From Citrobacter sp. 18056 (GTDB taxonomy: Bacteria; Pseudomonadota; Gammaproteobacteria; Enterobacterales; Enterobacteriaceae), in contig CACSJR010000015.1 of the NCBI GenBank assembly GCA_902706235.1, forward strand, positions 62,001-126,000: a DNA stretch of 64,000 bases, read 5' to 3'. The position numbers and the translations under genes are program-made. A model generated the notes under the pieces. It searched no databases. It saw only the letters and a list, made by a program, of their open reading frames with translations, and was not told the origin of the DNA. Shown piece after piece: positions 33,487 to 42,134 of the stretch; within the stretch, counting starts at the first letter, position 1, and every line of letters begins with the position of its first letter.

Positions 33487-34876
33487 AGATAAACCCCGGT
33501 AAACCAGATGGAGCAAGGAAAAACGCCAGCGCCAGCACCGGCACAATGACCAGCGGCAGCGCATACCCTCTTAAGTTGCACAGCATCGTTTCGCTTTGAG
33601 TGCTTAACTTCACCAGCTCAGGGTAAGCCAGTACCACACCGATAAAAGCGCACAGCGCCCAAAGTTGCTCTGACGAAGGTGTGGTCAGGGAGATATGTGC
33701 GATATTGCCCAGAAGCGTGATGGCCGAACCACAGCTGTCGGAGGCAAAGAAGATCCACCCCAGGCAGACAAAATGAAACGTCAACAGACGGGCAATCACA
33801 CAAGGCAACTGCCAGCCCAACGGTTTAACTACCCACCTCTGCCACAGGTTGTAAATCACCAGTCCTACCCCGTGCAGCGCCCCCCAGACAATAAAGGTCA
33901 GCCCTGCGCCATGCCAGATGCCGGACATGACCATCGCCACCATCAGGTTAAGCAGTTTTCTGCCAAACCCTTTACGGCTTCCGCCCAGCGGGATGTAGAG
34001 ATAGTCACGGATAAAGTCCGACAGGCTGATATGCCAGTCGCGCCAGAAATCCTGCAACGAAGCAGCCAGGTACGGGTGGTCAAAGTTTTGCGAAATGCGA
34101 AAGCCAAGTAGCAGCGCGACACCGGTAACCAGATTGGTATATCCCGAGAAGTTAAAATAGATATTCCAGGCCCAACCGTAGACCGCCAGCAACGAATCCC
34201 AGCCGGTTTGCCCTTCAGGATAAGCAAATACCGAAGCGGCGAAACGGTCGTTGAGCCAACTACTGAGCAGAAAGAGCTTAATGAGCGCAAGCGTTATCAG
34301 GAACAACGCACGCTTATATTCCAGCACCGTCCGTGACGGCACTGTAAATTGTGGGACAAGCATGCTGGCCCTGTTAATTGGCCCGGCAATAATGGTTGGA
34401 ATAAAATTAACGTATAACAGAGTATGAATAACGCCTGGATGCGCAATCTCCCCACGCATTACAGACAGAACCAGACTCACCGAGTTAAACAAATAAAACG
34501 ACAACCCGAGCGGCAGTAAAATGGTGAACACCAGCGGCGGAATTACGACGCCATGAGACTGGAGCAGTGGCAGCAACCAGTCGCTGAATGGCATGAAATA
34601 CTTAAAGGCAACGAAATAGATAGCCAGCATCACGCTCAGCGCTAGTCCGGTTTTATTACGATGCCGTTCATGACTGGCGAGAGCGACTAGTAAACAAACG
34701 CAAAAACTCCAGGAGAATAAAACCAGCAAGGAATAAAGACTGGTAAATCCGACAAATGCATAGCCCACGAACAGTAACATCAGGTTCTGAATTTTAACCC
34801 AGGGAACCAACAACCAGTACGCAATAAAAAACACCAAAAAACAGGTGAAAAACTCAAAAGAAAACAACGCTGCCAT
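33473..34876 (-). CDS. MBOAT-family O-acyltransferase, AlgI-like
   Basis: A 467-residue polytopic membrane protein of the MBOAT family, close to AlgI, which moves acyl groups across the inner membrane for polymer O-acylation. The signature FWRDWHISLSDFIRDYLYIP lies at 277-296, and the conserved active-site region MSGIWHGAGLTF has H322. GAGGGA precedes the ATG. It is the first gene of a set of four (MBOAT, DUF459 SGNH, SGNH lipoprotein, SanA-like), with the next gene translationally coupled. No polysaccharide synthase is in the window, so the acceptor polymer is encoded elsewhere. Confidence 0.92.
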   Translation of the reverse strand: MAALFSFEFFTCFLVFFIAYWLLVPWVKIQNLMLLFVGYAFVGFTSLYSLLVLFSWSFCVCLLVALASHERHRNKTGLALSVMLAIYFVAFKYFMPFSDWLLPLLQSHGVVIPPLVFTILLPLGLSFYLFNSVSLVLSVMRGEIAHPGVIHTLLYVNFIPTIIAGPINRASMLVPQFTVPSRTVLEYKRALFLITLALIKLFLLSSWLNDRFAASVFAYPEGQTGWDSLLAVYGWAWNIYFNFSGYTNLVTGVALLLGFRISQNFDHPYLAASLQDFWRDWHISLSDFIRDYLYIPLGGSRKGFGRKLLNLMVAMVMSGIWHGAGLTFIVWGALHGVGLVIYNLWQRWVVKPLGWQLPCVIARLLTFHFVCLGWIFFASDSCGSAITLLGNIAHISLTTPSSEQLWALCAFIGVVLAYPELVKLSTQSETMLCNLRGYALPLVIVPVLALAFFLAPSGLPGFIYAAF

Positions 34877-35158
34877 AAAATCCCTCTTTCCATTTGTAAC
34901 TCAAAGCTACGTCACTTTTATTTACACAACACTTAGTGCACCAACGTTTACATCTGTACGAAATTCTGCTTCAGATATCGACCAACTTACTATTTACCAC
35001 GTACTACTTTATTTAACATCGAACATATGTTCACGAGAACTCAAATAAAGACACATCAAAGCACCGATAAAATAGGCGAATAAATCCCACCAATCTGGTG
35101 TTGAGCCAAAAATCACTCGCAATAAATGACTATTGAAATTAAAATTGGTCCTAACTGC
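34877..35158. other. Non-coding gap before IS903-type element
   Basis: This 282-bp AT-rich stretch lies upstream of the MBOAT gene. It must hold that gene's promoter if transcription starts here, but I see no clear motif. No supported gene lies in it. Confidence 0.4.
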
Positions 35159-36029
35159 GGCTTTGTTGAATAAATCGAACTTTTGCTGAGTTAAAGGATC
35201 AGATCACGCATCATCCGGCAACACTGGCCGTCCCATGGCAAAGCAGAAATTCAAAGTCACCAACTGGCGCAACTACAACAAAGCCCTCATCAACCGCGGC
35301 TCCGTCACTTTCTGGCTTGACGACGAGGCTATTCAGGCCTGGTATGAGCCCGCCACACACACATCGCGGGGACGGCCTCAACGCTATTCTGACCTCGCCA
35401 TCACCACCGTCCTGGTTGTTAAACGTGTGTTCCGCCTGACCCTGCGAGCCGCACAGGGCTTTATTGATTCCATTTTTGCCATGATGGGCGTTCCTCTTCG
35501 CTGTCCGGATTACTCCTGCGTCAGCAGGCGGGCTAAGTCCGTCAGCATCCCGTTCAAAAACACCACCCGGGGTGAAATTGCCCATCTGGTTATCGACTCC
35601 ACCGGCTTAAAAGTCTTCGGTGAAGGTGAGTGGAAAGTCAAAAAGCACGGCAAAGCGCGCCGTCGTATCTGGCGAAAACTGCATCTGGCTGTTGATGCGG
35701 GTACGCATGAAGTCATCTGCGCGGACCTGTCGCTGAACAACGTCACGGACGCTGAAGCTTTCCCGGGACTTATCCGGCAGACCCACCGGAAAATCAGGTC
35801 AGCGGCGGCGGACGGTGCTTACGATACGCGGCGATGTACAGGGTAAAGCAGTTGTTCGGTGGTACGCTGACGTTGCGTGACTACGATGGTCAGGTCGCAG
35901 AGGCTTTGGCCATGGTGCGAGCACTGAACAAAATGACGAAGGCAGGTATGCCAGAAAGTGAACGTATCGGCTGAGAGCCGGAGCTGTTACAGGGAAACTC
36001 GCCTCAAATCTGATTTATTCAACAAAGCC
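35159..36029 (+). mobile_element. IS903-type element with internal deletion
   Basis: It is bounded by the 18-bp terminal repeats GGCTTTGTTGAATAAATC at 35159 and its complement GATTTATTCAACAAAGCC ending at 36029. The length is 871 bp against about 1057 bp for IS903, so roughly 185 bp are missing from within the transposase gene near 35832. The flanking 9-mers (CCTAACTGC and ACTGATACT) do not match, so no target duplication remains. It is the only plus-strand gene region in the window and interrupts a gene on its right side. Confidence 0.88.
35235..35846 (+). pseudogene. IS903-type transposase, internally deleted
   Basis: An IS5-family transposase starting at ATG 35235 (MAKQKFKVTNWRNYNKAL). 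It has the DDE_Tnp_1-type blocks HLVIDSTGLKVFG and LHLAVDAGTHEV, and normal sequence to DGAYDTRR near residue 200. It then jumps into sequence from the last quarter (GATGTACAGGGTAAAGCAG) and stops at 203 codons; the intact protein has about 307. The missing segment includes the catalytic region after the second Asp. The join lies at a shared CGGC, suggesting a short-homology deletion. It cannot be active. Confidence 0.85.
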
Positions 36030-36240
36030 ACTGATACTGCTCAGTGCGACGACAGCCTTCCCGGGCTTTGCGGATGTCATAGGCCAGGGCAAGCATAAAG
36101 CCATCTTTAATCTTTATCAGAGGACTTTCGTCCACAGCGAAATGGATAAACTGGTGTAATTCATCCAGTGCTGCCGTATCCCCCCATAAAATAAGACCGG
36201 CATTATTGGGTGTTAATTCAAATCGGAACATAACGTCCAT
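36030..36240 (-). pseudogene. DUF6904-like gene truncated by IS903-type element
   Basis: The 5' part of a minus-strand gene starts at ATG 36240 (MDVMFRFELTPNNAGLILWG) and runs about 70 codons. It then enters the IS terminal repeat at 36029 and stops inside it (last residues WLC come from the IS). The visible part resembles the N-terminus of DUF6904-type proteins as I recall them (DESPLIKIKDGFMLALAYDIRKA). The missing 3' part is not found across the IS. The gene lies downstream of vasL, the usual place for T6SS-linked accessory genes. Confidence 0.7.
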
Positions 36241-36418
36241 CTTCTCATTGTTTCAGTATAAAAAAAGACTATCAGTAATGCTTTCATTCAGCATCCGGTA
36301 TTAAAGAAAACACGGTGATTAATTGAAAAGAAACAGGATTAATGGTCATTTCAATTGAGTCAGATAACGGTCAGTTTAAATGAGCTTTGACAATGATTAT
36401 TCCTGCAATTTGGCAATG

Positions 36419-37765
36419 TTACTTTACCGCTAGTTGCTCCAGCACATGAATCAGTGAATCCAGATGACGTGCCGCCTGCTCCGTGTTTGCTTGAGGTGCG
36501 TCAGTTTCTCCCGGCGCCGGCACCAGCTGCCGGAGCTGTTCTTCAACCGGGACCGCACTGGCAAACGTGCTGGTGATGCGCCAGACAATCGTTTTCAGCT
36601 CACTGCCTGTCAGGTATTTGCCTTTCTGCCTGTCCAGCGTATCCAGCTGTGCCGACAATTCCCGGAGCTGCATCATACCGTCATGCCAGCCATTTAGCGC
36701 ACTCGCAGGCAGCGTCCTGCCTGCCTGATACTGTTCCCATCGCTGGACCAGCGCCCGGGTCGCCGGGTCATCCGGCCACAGTGCTCTTGCCTGCGATACC
36801 AGTCCCCGACCGTAATGAAGCCGCCAACCCGGGGACAGGGTTGTTATCCAGTTGACCTGATTCGTCATTCTCGCCAGCCACATCCGGGACTGCGTCCGGT
36901 GGTTCTCTGTCCCACGAAAGGCATCAATCTGCGCCGGAGTCATAGGTTCCGGGATCCAGGCCACCGATGCCGCCATCGCCTGCGTGCCCTTACCCGGACG
37001 ATGGAGTGCCTGCCAGCCGAATACGGTGGCAGCGCTTAGCATCAGGGCGGTCACCATCCCGGCCATGAAAGCGGGCCAGCGCTTCGTCGATGCGAGGGGG
37101 GGGGCCTCTGTCGCCCGAACCTCAACCTCAGGCTCCTTATGAATGACATACATCAGACGACTGGCCGGTGTGGTTGCCTCTTCCGTCAGGGTGAATGCTG
37201 GGCCAGGCTCTCTGTCGTCTGCTATAGCTTCCTCCGGCTGCGGACTGTTCTCCAGACGACTTAACGCACTGTGTATCAGCTGCAGCAGCGGGGTCATCTG
37301 GCAGACATGCTCCAGTTCCTGCCGTCTGAGGATGTCTTTCATCTCCAGCAGCCGCTTTTCAGCGAGCGTCAGGGCAGGCATATCCACTGGCCCCAGTGAA
37401 AAGGTGCGGAACAGTTTTTGCACACGCTGCAGGAGGCCGTTGATTATCTCTGCCCGGGCATGTGCCGGTTGTGGCCAGAGCTGAGCCCACTGATGGCTCA
37501 ACAGTGCCGTCAGGATGGTCAGACCTTCGTTCAGGCCACTGATCCGTGCCAGATGGCTGCGTGCCAGGGTATACCAGGCGCCGGTCTGCAGCTCTACACC
37601 GTTGATTTCAAACAGGGAGAGTGACAGTTTTTCCACCTGCTTCCAGTCTACATCCGGGCGTGCCGGATGCGTCAGCTTACTCATCTCATCGCGCAGTGTC
37701 ATAAACTCAGACAATGAACGCGGGTCGCCACCGGTTCTCACCTGGCGGGGTTGTTCGTCATGCAT
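36419..37765 (-). CDS. vasL: T6SS VasL-type protein
   Basis: A 448-residue protein with an ImpA/TssA-like N-terminal domain (residues about 1-190: GGDPRSLSEFMTLRDEM and LLSHQWAQLWPQP). One membrane helix follows (about 229-250, MAGMVTALMLSAATVFGW), then a VasL-type C-terminal domain. VasL/TssA-family proteins help cap or anchor the sheath at the far side of the cell. It is the last intact gene of the T6SS operon. Downstream lie 178 bp without a clear terminator and then a truncated gene. Confidence 0.88.
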   Translation of the reverse strand: MHDEQPRQVRTGGDPRSLSEFMTLRDEMSKLTHPARPDVDWKQVEKLSLSLFEINGVELQTGAWYTLARSHLARISGLNEGLTILTALLSHQWAQLWPQPAHARAEIINGLLQRVQKLFRTFSLGPVDMPALTLAEKRLLEMKDILRRQELEHVCQMTPLLQLIHSALSRLENSPQPEEAIADDREPGPAFTLTEEATTPASRLMYVIHKEPEVEVRATEAPPLASTKRWPAFMAGMVTALMLSAATVFGWQALHRPGKGTQAMAASVAWIPEPMTPAQIDAFRGTENHRTQSRMWLARMTNQVNWITTLSPGWRLHYGRGLVSQARALWPDDPATRALVQRWEQYQAGRTLPASALNGWHDGMMQLRELSAQLDTLDRQKGKYLTGSELKTIVWRITSTFASAVPVEEQLRQLVPAPGETDAPQANTEQAARHLDSLIHVLEQLAVK

Positions 37766-37819
37766 GTTGGGTTATCCGTGGGCATAAATGCGAGCCAGGC
37801 TCAAAATCAGGTACAGGGG

Positions 37820-38287
37820 TTACTCAGGGAGCAGAAGCGCGATCATTGTAAAGAACGCCTCTTCATCAAAGCGGGCTGGATTTCCGTTCTGCATTCCTGC
37901 AGGGCACCAGGTCCAGTTATCCTGCTCACCACTGCGCATAAACAGTCGGTACAGGGGTTTGCCATCTGCAGGCAGGCAGACCTCAATACAGCCGGTTACG
38001 CCCTGCCCGTACAAAAAAATGGGGGTAAACCGGATACTCCGCTGCGCATAGTGCAGTGTAATACCCGGAATCGAAAATGCGGTGTCGCCAATCAGAAACT
38101 CAATCAGGGAAGTTGCGGTGGCTTCGGTACGTATCTCTGTACCGGCAAGCCACTCATCCATAGACTCATGAAGCAGGCTTATCCGCTGACGAAAGGCCGC
38201 GATATCGGTCTCAGCCTTCGTGTCAAAGGTGGCACGGCGTGGCTGCTGGTCCTGTAATTTTTGCAGAAATTGCGCTTTTGCTGACAT
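37820..38287 (-). CDS. T6SS-locus protein of unknown function
   Basis: A 155-residue cytoplasmic protein in the T6SS operon between tssE and vasL. I take the ATG at 38287 (MSAKAQFLQKL); the longer frame to 38332 would overlap tssE by 23 bp. The C-terminal half is beta-rich (HYAQRSIRFTPIFLYGQGVTGCIEV). No signal peptide, membrane helix or known motif is visible. Its fixed position in the operon suggests a baseplate or assembly accessory role, which is inference only. Confidence 0.72.
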   Translation of the reverse strand: MSAKAQFLQKLQDQQPRRATFDTKAETDIAAFRQRISLLHESMDEWLAGTEIRTEATATSLIEFLIGDTAFSIPGITLHYAQRSIRFTPIFLYGQGVTGCIEVCLPADGKPLYRLFMRSGEQDNWTWCPAGMQNGNPARFDEEAFFTMIALLLPE

Positions 38288-38309
38288 GTTTTCACTGTCC
38301 GTCAGGAGA

Positions 38310-38765
38310 TTAGAGGCGAGTCTGGGCGTCAAGATACTGTTGCTGTTTCAGGTGGCGTATCAGCACGCGGCCTTCAGGCATAAATTCCGTGCCATAGCGC
38401 ACCAGTCCGATGCCTTTCAGCTCGGCATCAATGGCATAGCGCAGTTCACCGGGAATATCCTGCTCAAGCAGAACTACCTCGATTTTCTTCAGCCGCGGCT
38501 CGTATTTGAGTAATACGGCTGACAAAGTACCCATCAGTTCATGGGCCGTACCCGGCATCCCCTGCAGGATTTTGGTCATATCTGGCAGGCCGTAGTCAGG
38601 CAGATGCGCCAGCGTGCCGGCGCGGCAGTTGAGCACCCGCTGCATGTTATCGAGTACCGATAAAATCACCTGATTCTGCTCACTGACCTGGCTCAGGTTC
38701 AGGCCACCAGAAAAATGACCGCTGAGCATTTCATACAGCGATGGCGTATTGTGTCCCTGGGACAT
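38310..38765 (-). CDS. tssE: T6SS baseplate protein TssE
   Basis: A 151-residue homologue of phage gp25. The family core is LNCRAGTLAHLPDYGLPDMT (46-65), followed by PRLKKIEVVLLEQ. TssE joins the TssF/TssG wedge and the sheath base. Its ATG overlaps the tssJ stop (TGATG), so it is co-translated with tssJ. Confidence 0.95.
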   Translation of the reverse strand: MSQGHNTPSLYEMLSGHFSGGLNLSQVSEQNQVILSVLDNMQRVLNCRAGTLAHLPDYGLPDMTKILQGMPGTAHELMGTLSAVLLKYEPRLKKIEVVLLEQDIPGELRYAIDAELKGIGLVRYGTEFMPEGRVLIRHLKQQQYLDAQTRL

Positions 38766-39310
38766 CAGTCATCCTTCAGTGGCTGTAACGTCAGGTGGTT
38801 ATTCCCGGCTTCCAGAATACGCGGCACATCTGGATCCAAATCGTTGCGTTTGATAACCAGCTTCCAGGTGTTGTTGACCATGTCCGGGTGGCGGAACAGC
38901 CCTACCACCGCGACAAACTGTGCGTCTTCTTCCATTGGCATATCGAGGTTCGCATCCCCGCCCGGTTTCACCACTACGTCGCGGGTCGCCAGTAGGTCGG
39001 CTTTCAGAATGGTGTCACCGTCCTTAAGCAATTGCTGATAGACCGTTTTGTCGAACGTTTTGCTGTCTTTCAGCTGGTAGACACGGACCACCACCGGTTC
39101 AGACAGCGAATTACTTTCGCGTGCATCGGTATTGAGCGCTTCACGCGCCGTAAAATCCAGATGCAGTACCTTAATCTTCTTGTAAAACACGGAGGTATAG
39201 ACCGATTTGGTGCCATCTGCGACGCTCTGCGTCACCCCGCAGCCTGTCAGGCTTAAAGCCAGCACTGGCAGCAGCCAGCGTGTGGTTTTAGTCAAACTTG
39301 TACGTAACAC
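38765..39310 (-). CDS. tssJ: T6SS outer-membrane lipoprotein TssJ
   Basis: A 181-residue lipoprotein. The GTG at 39310 (VLRTSLTKTTRW) has AAGGAA six bases upstream and gives a proper lipobox SLTGC at Cys 24, so I prefer it to the longer frame inside tssG. The mature TssJ domain contains VYQLKDSKTFDKTVYQQLL. It anchors the TssJLM complex in the outer membrane by binding TssM. It overlaps tssG by 23 bp. Confidence 0.93.
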   Translation of the reverse strand: MLRTSLTKTTRWLLPVLALSLTGCGVTQSVADGTKSVYTSVFYKKIKVLHLDFTAREALNTDARESNSLSEPVVVRVYQLKDSKTFDKTVYQQLLKDGDTILKADLLATRDVVVKPGGDANLDMPMEEDAQFVAVVGLFRHPDMVNNTWKLVIKRNDLDPDVPRILEAGNNHLTLQPLKDD

Positions 39311-40373
39311 GTCGATTTCCTTGTTGTGGTGTTGCGGGTTGCAGGCCGGTGTAATAGCCCAGCTCCGTCGTAAAGGTCTGCGGGATATCATCTGCAAGCT
39401 CCCCCTCCTCTGCCCCCAGTACGCCATTCATGCCGAGCCAAAAAGCCCCTTCGCCAAGTGGAGGGACCGCCAGCAGACGGGTACCGGTGGTCAGGGTGAT
39501 TTTTGCCTTAAAGCGCCAGCCCAGATACACCCGCAGTATCACCAGAAAGTCCTGATACAGCAGGCCGTCCGGTTTCCAGCCCTGTGATTCCTGTTCGTTA
39601 TCGGTGGACAGGGCAATCAGCAGCTGACTGTTAGCATCCATGGCTTCTTCACCCAGCGCCGTATTGCCATCCAGAAGAAAATCATCATCACCGTAAAAGC
39701 CCAGCGACTGACTGACCTCCACTGGCCGCAGGCAGTACGGACTGACCTGCACTCTGGTATCCGGTGCCAGCAGGCTCACCAGGGCCTGTATCCCCTCCTG
39801 AGTTTTACCAGGCTGTTGCAGCACGCCAAGCAGCGACAGAAAACGTGATACCGGGGTGGCGATATGCTCAGCCGTACCAGGAATACCCAGCCCCACCAGA
39901 CCCAGCAACGCCTGTGAGATGTTATCGGTTCCTCCCGGCTCGAAGGTGGCCGGGTAAGAGTATTTACGCCAGATACGGTAAAACTGCGTCAGGATACGGT
40001 GGCTGAAAATGTCCAGAAAGCCCTGCAGTGCCTCGTGTCCTTCCTGGCGCTGGGTGATGTCATCGAGATACGCGGTTGGCAACGGGGAGTCGACGCCGTA
40101 CATCCCCATAAAGGTGGTGCGGATGAGCGGTGGCTTGCTGTCATCGTCCTCGTCATATTCGACAGCCTTCAGTTCACTGGCAGGGAAACCCATCCCCGGA
40201 TGTGGCGCAAACCGCACCGGGTCATCCGCAGGGTGGCTGGTCGAGCCCATCAGCGGCCTGCCCGGATTACGCTTCTCCAGCAACTGGCATAAACGGTAAA
40301 AGTTAATGCGGTGAAGGTCAGCCTCCAGCCGCGGGGTTAGCCGGGAATGCGGCGGTTGTGCTTCTCTTCCCAT
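39288..40373 (-). CDS. tssG: T6SS baseplate protein TssG
   Basis: A 361-residue baseplate wedge protein. Typical TssG features are INFYRLCQLLEKRNPG near the N-terminus, VRFAPHPGMGFPASEL and IRTTFMGMYGVDSPLP. TssG and TssF form the wedge bound to TssE and TssK. The ATG overlaps the tssF end by 37 bp, indicating coupled translation. Confidence 0.95.
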   Translation of the reverse strand: MGREAQPPHSRLTPRLEADLHRINFYRLCQLLEKRNPGRPLMGSTSHPADDPVRFAPHPGMGFPASELKAVEYDEDDDSKPPLIRTTFMGMYGVDSPLPTAYLDDITQRQEGHEALQGFLDIFSHRILTQFYRIWRKYSYPATFEPGGTDNISQALLGLVGLGIPGTAEHIATPVSRFLSLLGVLQQPGKTQEGIQALVSLLAPDTRVQVSPYCLRPVEVSQSLGFYGDDDFLLDGNTALGEEAMDANSQLLIALSTDNEQESQGWKPDGLLYQDFLVILRVYLGWRFKAKITLTTGTRLLAVPPLGEGAFWLGMNGVLGAEEGELADDIPQTFTTELGYYTGLQPATPQQGNRRVTYKFD

Positions 40374-42091
40374 TCCAGGCGCTCTCCGGTCGGTTGCAGG
40401 ATAATAATCAGGCGGTTAAACAGATAGATATCGGTGTAGAGCGCGAAGAAGCGACTCAGCATCTCGCCAAACAGGCAAATATCGCCTCGCCCGGCAAAGC
40501 CGTGGCTGTCCAGCGTAACCTCAATCTGCACGCCGCGCACCAGATAGCCCTGCTCGAAACGCTCAGTTTCGCTGTGCTTCACGTCAATAATGGCCTCCAG
40601 GCGACGGCGGTTCATCTCGCTGTCGGTCCATTCGTACAGCGCCAGGGTGCCACGCAACACGTCGGCGTTATCCATCATCGACAGGAATCCACTACCGAGG
40701 TGACTCAGTACACGCCAGTGAAAACGGTCCTGCGCCGGTGGATAGCAGGGCAGCGTTGGCGCACAGAGGTTACGCACGGCGATGCTGGCTGAGGTGGTTT
40801 TCATCACCGTATCAAGCACGGTACTTTGCAGCGCCCGTCGTGGCAGCTGACCGTTGGTGCCGGTGAGCGTCAGCGACAGGCTCTCGTCTTCCGGTACCGT
40901 GTGGTTATCAAACGCTTCGCCGCCGAGGATAAGCCAGGTGTTATGCAGCCCGGACGGACCGCGACGCACGCGGGTGTGGTAGTAATATTCCGGGGCTTCA
41001 TGGCGCATCATTCCGCCTTTGTGGCGGAAGCTTGAGAATGGCACGTAAGTATGCTGGCTCGATGACATCACCGAATCCACGGCATATATCTCGGTATGGC
41101 CATCCTGAACGCGCATCGGGCGCAGCATGTATTCGGTCTGCAGGGAGTTGAGCGTCAGCGGGTCAGATTCCAGCGGGAACAGGTTAATCACCGGCACACA
41201 GTTCAGGCGCAGATGCTTTTCACTAAAGCTGAAGTCATGCTCCCAGCGCTCCGCCAGTACCACGTCGATTTCAAACCATGGGAGCTCAGCCGGAAAGACC
41301 ACGGTCTCCAGCCCATGCAGGCCGGTGAACATGAATTTCTCACGGAAGGTGAAATACTCCAGCAGCAGCTGGTAGCCGCTAAAGCTACTGCTTCCCTTCG
41401 GCCAAAGGTCGTCATCATCGCCAAAGCCCAGCGCGGTGAAATACCCGTTGAGCGGTCTTCTGTCCATGTCACCCGGCATCCGCAACCAGAGGCGGGCCGT
41501 GTTCATGGTAAAGGCTTCATGCATGGCGCAGGCCAGCGGTGCATCTGCGTTGAAGTAGAACGGGATCTGACTGAGGGAGACTCGGCTCCAGTCGGCCAGG
41601 TGGCTACAGTTAAAGCGCAGCGTGATGACCGAACGGCCATCCGGATCGGTCGCCAGTCGGGCACTCTCAAGCGACAATGGCTGAAGGGTAATCTCTTTGG
41701 TTGTGGTGTACCGGCAACGCGTGCCTTTCTCACCAATCGGCCGAGAATTCACCTCGAAATCTTTGGCGATGCGCATCTGCTCTTTCATCTCACGCCAGTC
41801 AGGCGTGAACTCCACCACCGACATTGACGGAATAGTACGCAGGTAATGCGGCCACAGCAGGCTGACCAGCCCTTCCGTCAGTTCAGGCAGGTCATCGTCG
41901 AGCTTCTCGCGCAGGCGCCCCATCAGGAAGGCAAAGCCCTCGAACAGCCGCTCCACGTACGGGTCGCGCGCCCCCGCTTTATCGAGATTGAGCATTGCCG
42001 CCTGCTCGGGGTGAGCACGGGCAAACTCTTCACCGGCTTCCAGCAGATAGCGCATTTCAGCGTCATAATAACGCAGGGTTAAATCATCCAT
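40337..42091 (-). CDS. tssF: T6SS baseplate protein TssF
   Basis: A 584-residue baseplate wedge protein. The N-terminus LRYYDAEMRYLLEAGEEFA and the segment DPYVERLFEGFAFLMGRLREKLDDDLPE are typical of TssF. The length is usual. It follows tssA by 43 bp and overlaps tssG. Confidence 0.96.
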   Translation of the reverse strand: MDDLTLRYYDAEMRYLLEAGEEFARAHPEQAAMLNLDKAGARDPYVERLFEGFAFLMGRLREKLDDDLPELTEGLVSLLWPHYLRTIPSMSVVEFTPDWREMKEQMRIAKDFEVNSRPIGEKGTRCRYTTTKEITLQPLSLESARLATDPDGRSVITLRFNCSHLADWSRVSLSQIPFYFNADAPLACAMHEAFTMNTARLWLRMPGDMDRRPLNGYFTALGFGDDDDLWPKGSSSFSGYQLLLEYFTFREKFMFTGLHGLETVVFPAELPWFEIDVVLAERWEHDFSFSEKHLRLNCVPVINLFPLESDPLTLNSLQTEYMLRPMRVQDGHTEIYAVDSVMSSSQHTYVPFSSFRHKGGMMRHEAPEYYYHTRVRRGPSGLHNTWLILGGEAFDNHTVPEDESLSLTLTGTNGQLPRRALQSTVLDTVMKTTSASIAVRNLCAPTLPCYPPAQDRFHWRVLSHLGSGFLSMMDNADVLRGTLALYEWTDSEMNRRRLEAIIDVKHSETERFEQGYLVRGVQIEVTLDSHGFAGRGDICLFGEMLSRFFALYTDIYLFNRLIIILQPTGERLEWEEKHNRRIPG

Positions 42092-42134
42092 AGTTACCTG
42101 ATTATTTTATTTTGATAGTTGCGATGATTAGTAT

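Noticed and set aside
36241..36418. Possible terminator behind vasL (weak ATGCT/AGCAT stem and later T-run)
   Set aside because: The stem is only 5 bp and is not adjacent to the T-run, so I do not call it.
41096..41827. 243-codon plus-strand frame opposite tssF
   Set aside because: It has shadow character, no plausible ribosome site and lies fully within conserved tssF.
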